Assembly: GCA_020722685.1 (NCBI GenBank)
Contig: DYKH01000211.1
Coordinates: 1-8,157 of the forward strand
DNA: 8,157 nucleotides
Reading direction: 5' to 3'
DNA from: Caldithrix sp.
GTDB taxonomy: Bacteria > KSB1 > UBA2214 > DYKH01
The notes under the pieces are model-generated. The model was not told the DNA's origin and did no database searches. It was given only the letters and a program-made list of their open reading frames with translations. The stretch's first letter is position 1, and each line of letters opens with the position of its first letter. Of this stretch, positions 6,887-8,157 are shown in pieces. The position numbers were made by a program, and so were the translations under genes.

Positions 6887-7957
6887 TTAGATCATTAGGT
6901 TCTCGGCCAAGTAATTGATGCCGGGAGCTATCTCTTTGTCAACCATCGGTCCATCTGTGCGGATGAATTTTGGCACATCTGATTTATTACGCTTGCCGGT
7001 TAAGATCTGCCACCCTATCCATGTGGCGCCGCCATGAATGCGGCCGGTGGGATTAACAACGGTTGCAAGGAGCGTGCCATCCATGACTGCTTTTAGCGCT
7101 GGTGGTCTGCCATCCACGCCGACGATTTTGACCTGGTTTTCTTTACTGGCTGCCTTGATGGCACCATAGGCGGCTAGAGCTAGGTCATCATTGTGAAACA
7201 TACCACCGACGATGTCTGGATATTTCACCAACAAATCTTCCCAAATCTTGCGGGATTTATCCGGATCCCAATCGGTCGGCGTCTCATCAACGACCTCGAT
7301 ATCGGGGTACTTATCCACTACCATGTGAAAACCTTTAGAGCGACCCTGCGCGCCGGTGTGAGTTAATGCACCTTGAGTATGGACTACCTTGCCTTTGCCA
7401 CCGATGGCATCAACTAGCTTTTGGGTGACGACGGAACCCATATAGATGTTGTCTGGCTCAAGGAAGGTGACGATGTCCAGCGTACCCAAGTCGCTAGTTA
7501 ATTTGGTGTCGATATCGAACACCAATATGCCGCGGGAGGCAATCTGCTTTACGGGATCCACCAGGGAATCTATCGCACCTGGGTGAATGGCGACCATATC
7601 CCAGTCCTGAGCGGCGATATCCTCAACGTCTTTACGTTGCTTGTCGATGCTGAACTCGGCGTCAAAGATGGTGAACTCAATTCCAAGTAGATCACCGAGG
7701 AACTTCATAGTGTCGGCACCACCCGCTACCCAGCTGTTGGACATACCAAGCGCCGAATAGGCAGCGCGAAATTTCTTCTGTACGGGCATGACTGGCTCTG
7801 TCGCTGCTGCCTGGGTTGCCGGCGCCGATGGCTGGCACGCAGCTAAGGCTCCTGCTGTTATGGCACCTACTCCAAGAGCTGCACCGATTTTGAGCACCTC
7901 TCGCCGGGATAAATTACCTTGTTGCAACTGATCACGATATTTGTTTATTTTCGACAT
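6887..7957 (-). CDS. Sugar ABC transporter substrate-binding lipoprotein (periplasmic-binding-protein-4 type)
   Basis: This is a 356-residue secreted receptor that captures the substrate and delivers it to the permease. The N-terminus combines a twin-arginine motif SRREVLK (17-23), a hydrophobic stretch (24-40) and a lipobox LAAC with lipidated C41, then an Ala/Pro/Thr linker. This implies export folded through Tat and anchoring in the outer leaflet of the membrane. The mature part is a two-lobed RbsB/BP4 fold: FRAAYSALGMSNSWVAGG (63-80) starts lobe 1, and later stretches HNDDLALAAYGA (residues about 245-256) and GVDGRPPALKAV near 275-290 are typical of the ribose/xylose receptor group. The start is supported by GGAGG at 7968-7964. 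It is the first transporter gene of the operon, the usual place for the most abundant component. The ligand cannot be assigned; the fold also binds sugar alcohols, AI-2 and nucleosides. Confidence 0.93.
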   Translation of the reverse strand: MSKINKYRDQLQQGNLSRREVLKIGAALGVGAITAGALAACQPSAPATQAAATEPVMPVQKKFRAAYSALGMSNSWVAGGADTMKFLGDLLGIEFTIFDAEFSIDKQRKDVEDIAAQDWDMVAIHPGAIDSLVDPVKQIASRGILVFDIDTKLTSDLGTLDIVTFLEPDNIYMGSVVTQKLVDAIGGKGKVVHTQGALTHTGAQGRSKGFHMVVDKYPDIEVVDETPTDWDPDKSRKIWEDLLVKYPDIVGGMFHNDDLALAAYGAIKAASKENQVKIVGVDGRPPALKAVMDGTLLATVVNPTGRIHGGATWIGWQILTGKRNKSDVPKFIRTDGPMVDKEIAPGINYLAENLMI

Positions 7958-7963
7958 TTTGTT

Positions 7964-7968
7964 CCTCC
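7964..7968 (-). promoter_or_regulatory. Ribosome-binding site of the substrate-binding protein
   Basis: GGAGG lies six bases upstream of the ATG at 7957 and fixes that start. It is stronger than the sites before the ATPase and permease genes, which fits higher expression of the receptor. Confidence 0.75.
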
Positions 7969-8000
7969 TATAGAATAAAATTAAGGAATAATTGTATTAT

Positions 8001-8017
8001 CATTTGGCTAACAAATG
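8001..8017. promoter_or_regulatory. Operator-like dyad in the operon leader
   Basis: CATTTG-GCTAA-CAAATG is a perfect 6-bp inverted repeat with a five-base spacer, centred about 52 bp upstream of the binding-protein start. Its size and position fit a repressor operator of the kind used by LacI, GntR or DeoR regulators of sugar operons. No convincing -35/-10 pair could be fixed around it, and no regulator gene is in the window. It could also form a weak RNA hairpin. Confidence 0.4.
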
Positions 8018-8031
8018 GAGTTGTTTCTCAT
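8008..8031 (-). CDS. Seven-codon mini-ORF with a very strong Shine-Dalgarno (possible leader peptide)
   Basis: The minus strand carries TAAGGAGGTG, almost the full anti-Shine-Dalgarno complement, five bases (from GGAGG at 8041-8037) before an ATG at 8031. The frame encodes MRNNSIC and ends with TAG inside the dyad at 8001-8017. The other two frames also close within about ten codons, so this is not simply the intact start of a longer gene. It lies 41 bp after the stop of the upstream partial gene and 50 bp before the receptor gene. It may be a leader peptide that affects the dyad or hairpin, or the relic start of a lost gene. Confidence 0.3.
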   Translation of the reverse strand: MRNNSIC

Positions 8032-8071
8032 CGGCACCTCCTTACTCACTCGTGCTTTAAGTCTTCGAGCG

Positions 8072-8157
8072 TCATTGGGAAACATCCCTAGTTTCCTCGC
8101 GGACAATGCCGATCAAATCGTCAATGCTATTGATCGACTTCCGCTCCATCAGCCAGC
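8072..8157 (-). CDS. Partial gene: C-terminal 27 residues of an unidentified protein
   Basis: Only the 3' end is inside the window. The open frame starts WLMERKSINSIDDLIGIVRE and ends with TGA at 8074-8072. A tail with a Met-Glu, a Ser-Ile-Asp-Asp and a Gly in this spacing recalls the C-terminus of dihydroorotate/dihydropyrimidine dehydrogenase-type TIM barrels, but the match is short and I would not rely on it. It is on the same strand as the operon, with a 114-bp gap to the receptor gene, so it may be a first operon member or a separate upstream unit. Confidence 0.5.
   Translation of the reverse strand, partial: WLMERKSINSIDDLIGIVREETRDVSQ

Noticed and set aside
3123..7957. Reading the operon as an autoinducer-2 (lsr) uptake system
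   Set aside because: The aldolase is LsrF-like, but there is only one permease gene, no LsrK-type kinase, LsrG or LsrR in view, and two additional enzymes not found in lsr operons.
7958..8031. A sigma70-type promoter with TTGTTA (8014-8009) as -35
   Set aside because: The hexamer 17 bp downstream, TTATTC, matches TATAAT poorly, and other -10 candidates have the wrong spacing. No promoter was called.

Overview
The window holds one long minus-strand carbohydrate operon (about 8031 down to 1234), flanked at the low-coordinate end by decayed insertion-sequence DNA. The substrate-binding protein has a twin-arginine SRREVLK motif followed by a lipobox Cys and an Ala/Pro/Thr-rich linker. That signal style, the one-permease ABC layout and the sugar-aldolase content resemble free-living Chloroflexota (Anaerolineae/Caldilineae-type). 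This is a judgement from protein style only; no marker gene is present.

Layout, read in the direction of transcription. At 8157-8072 lies the C-terminal tail of an unidentified gene. At 8071-7958 there is a leader with a 7-codon mini-ORF behind a near-perfect Shine-Dalgarno and a CATTTG-N5-CAAATG dyad. Then come a Tat/lipoprotein sugar-binding protein (7957-6887), a double-domain RbsA/MglA-type ATPase (6808-5306), an RbsC-type permease (5293-4253), a small Cys/His-rich protein of unknown function (4238-4008), an LsrF-like class I aldolase (3932-3123), a RhaW-like short-chain dehydrogenase with an extra N-terminal region (3011-1998) and a class II zinc aldolase (2001-1234). A weak terminator candidate follows at about 1216-1195. 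The rest (1190-1) is AT-rich non-coding DNA, an IS1182-type transposase pseudogene (832-191) and, at the edge, a dyad and a pair of 25-bp-spaced repeats that may belong to another mobile element.

Probable joint function: high-affinity import of a sugar or sugar-like compound, then C-C cleavage by one or both aldolases and oxidation of an aldehyde or hydroxyl by the dehydrogenase. The class II aldolase plus RhaW-like dehydrogenase recalls the split halves of the bifunctional rhamnulose-1-phosphate aldolase/dehydrogenase, pointing to a deoxy-sugar-like substrate. The LsrF-like enzyme recalls the last carbon-cleaving step of autoinducer-2 breakdown. No sugar kinase, isomerase or regulator is visible, so the substrate is unassigned. 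The least explained part is the small four-cysteine protein between the permease and the class I aldolase.
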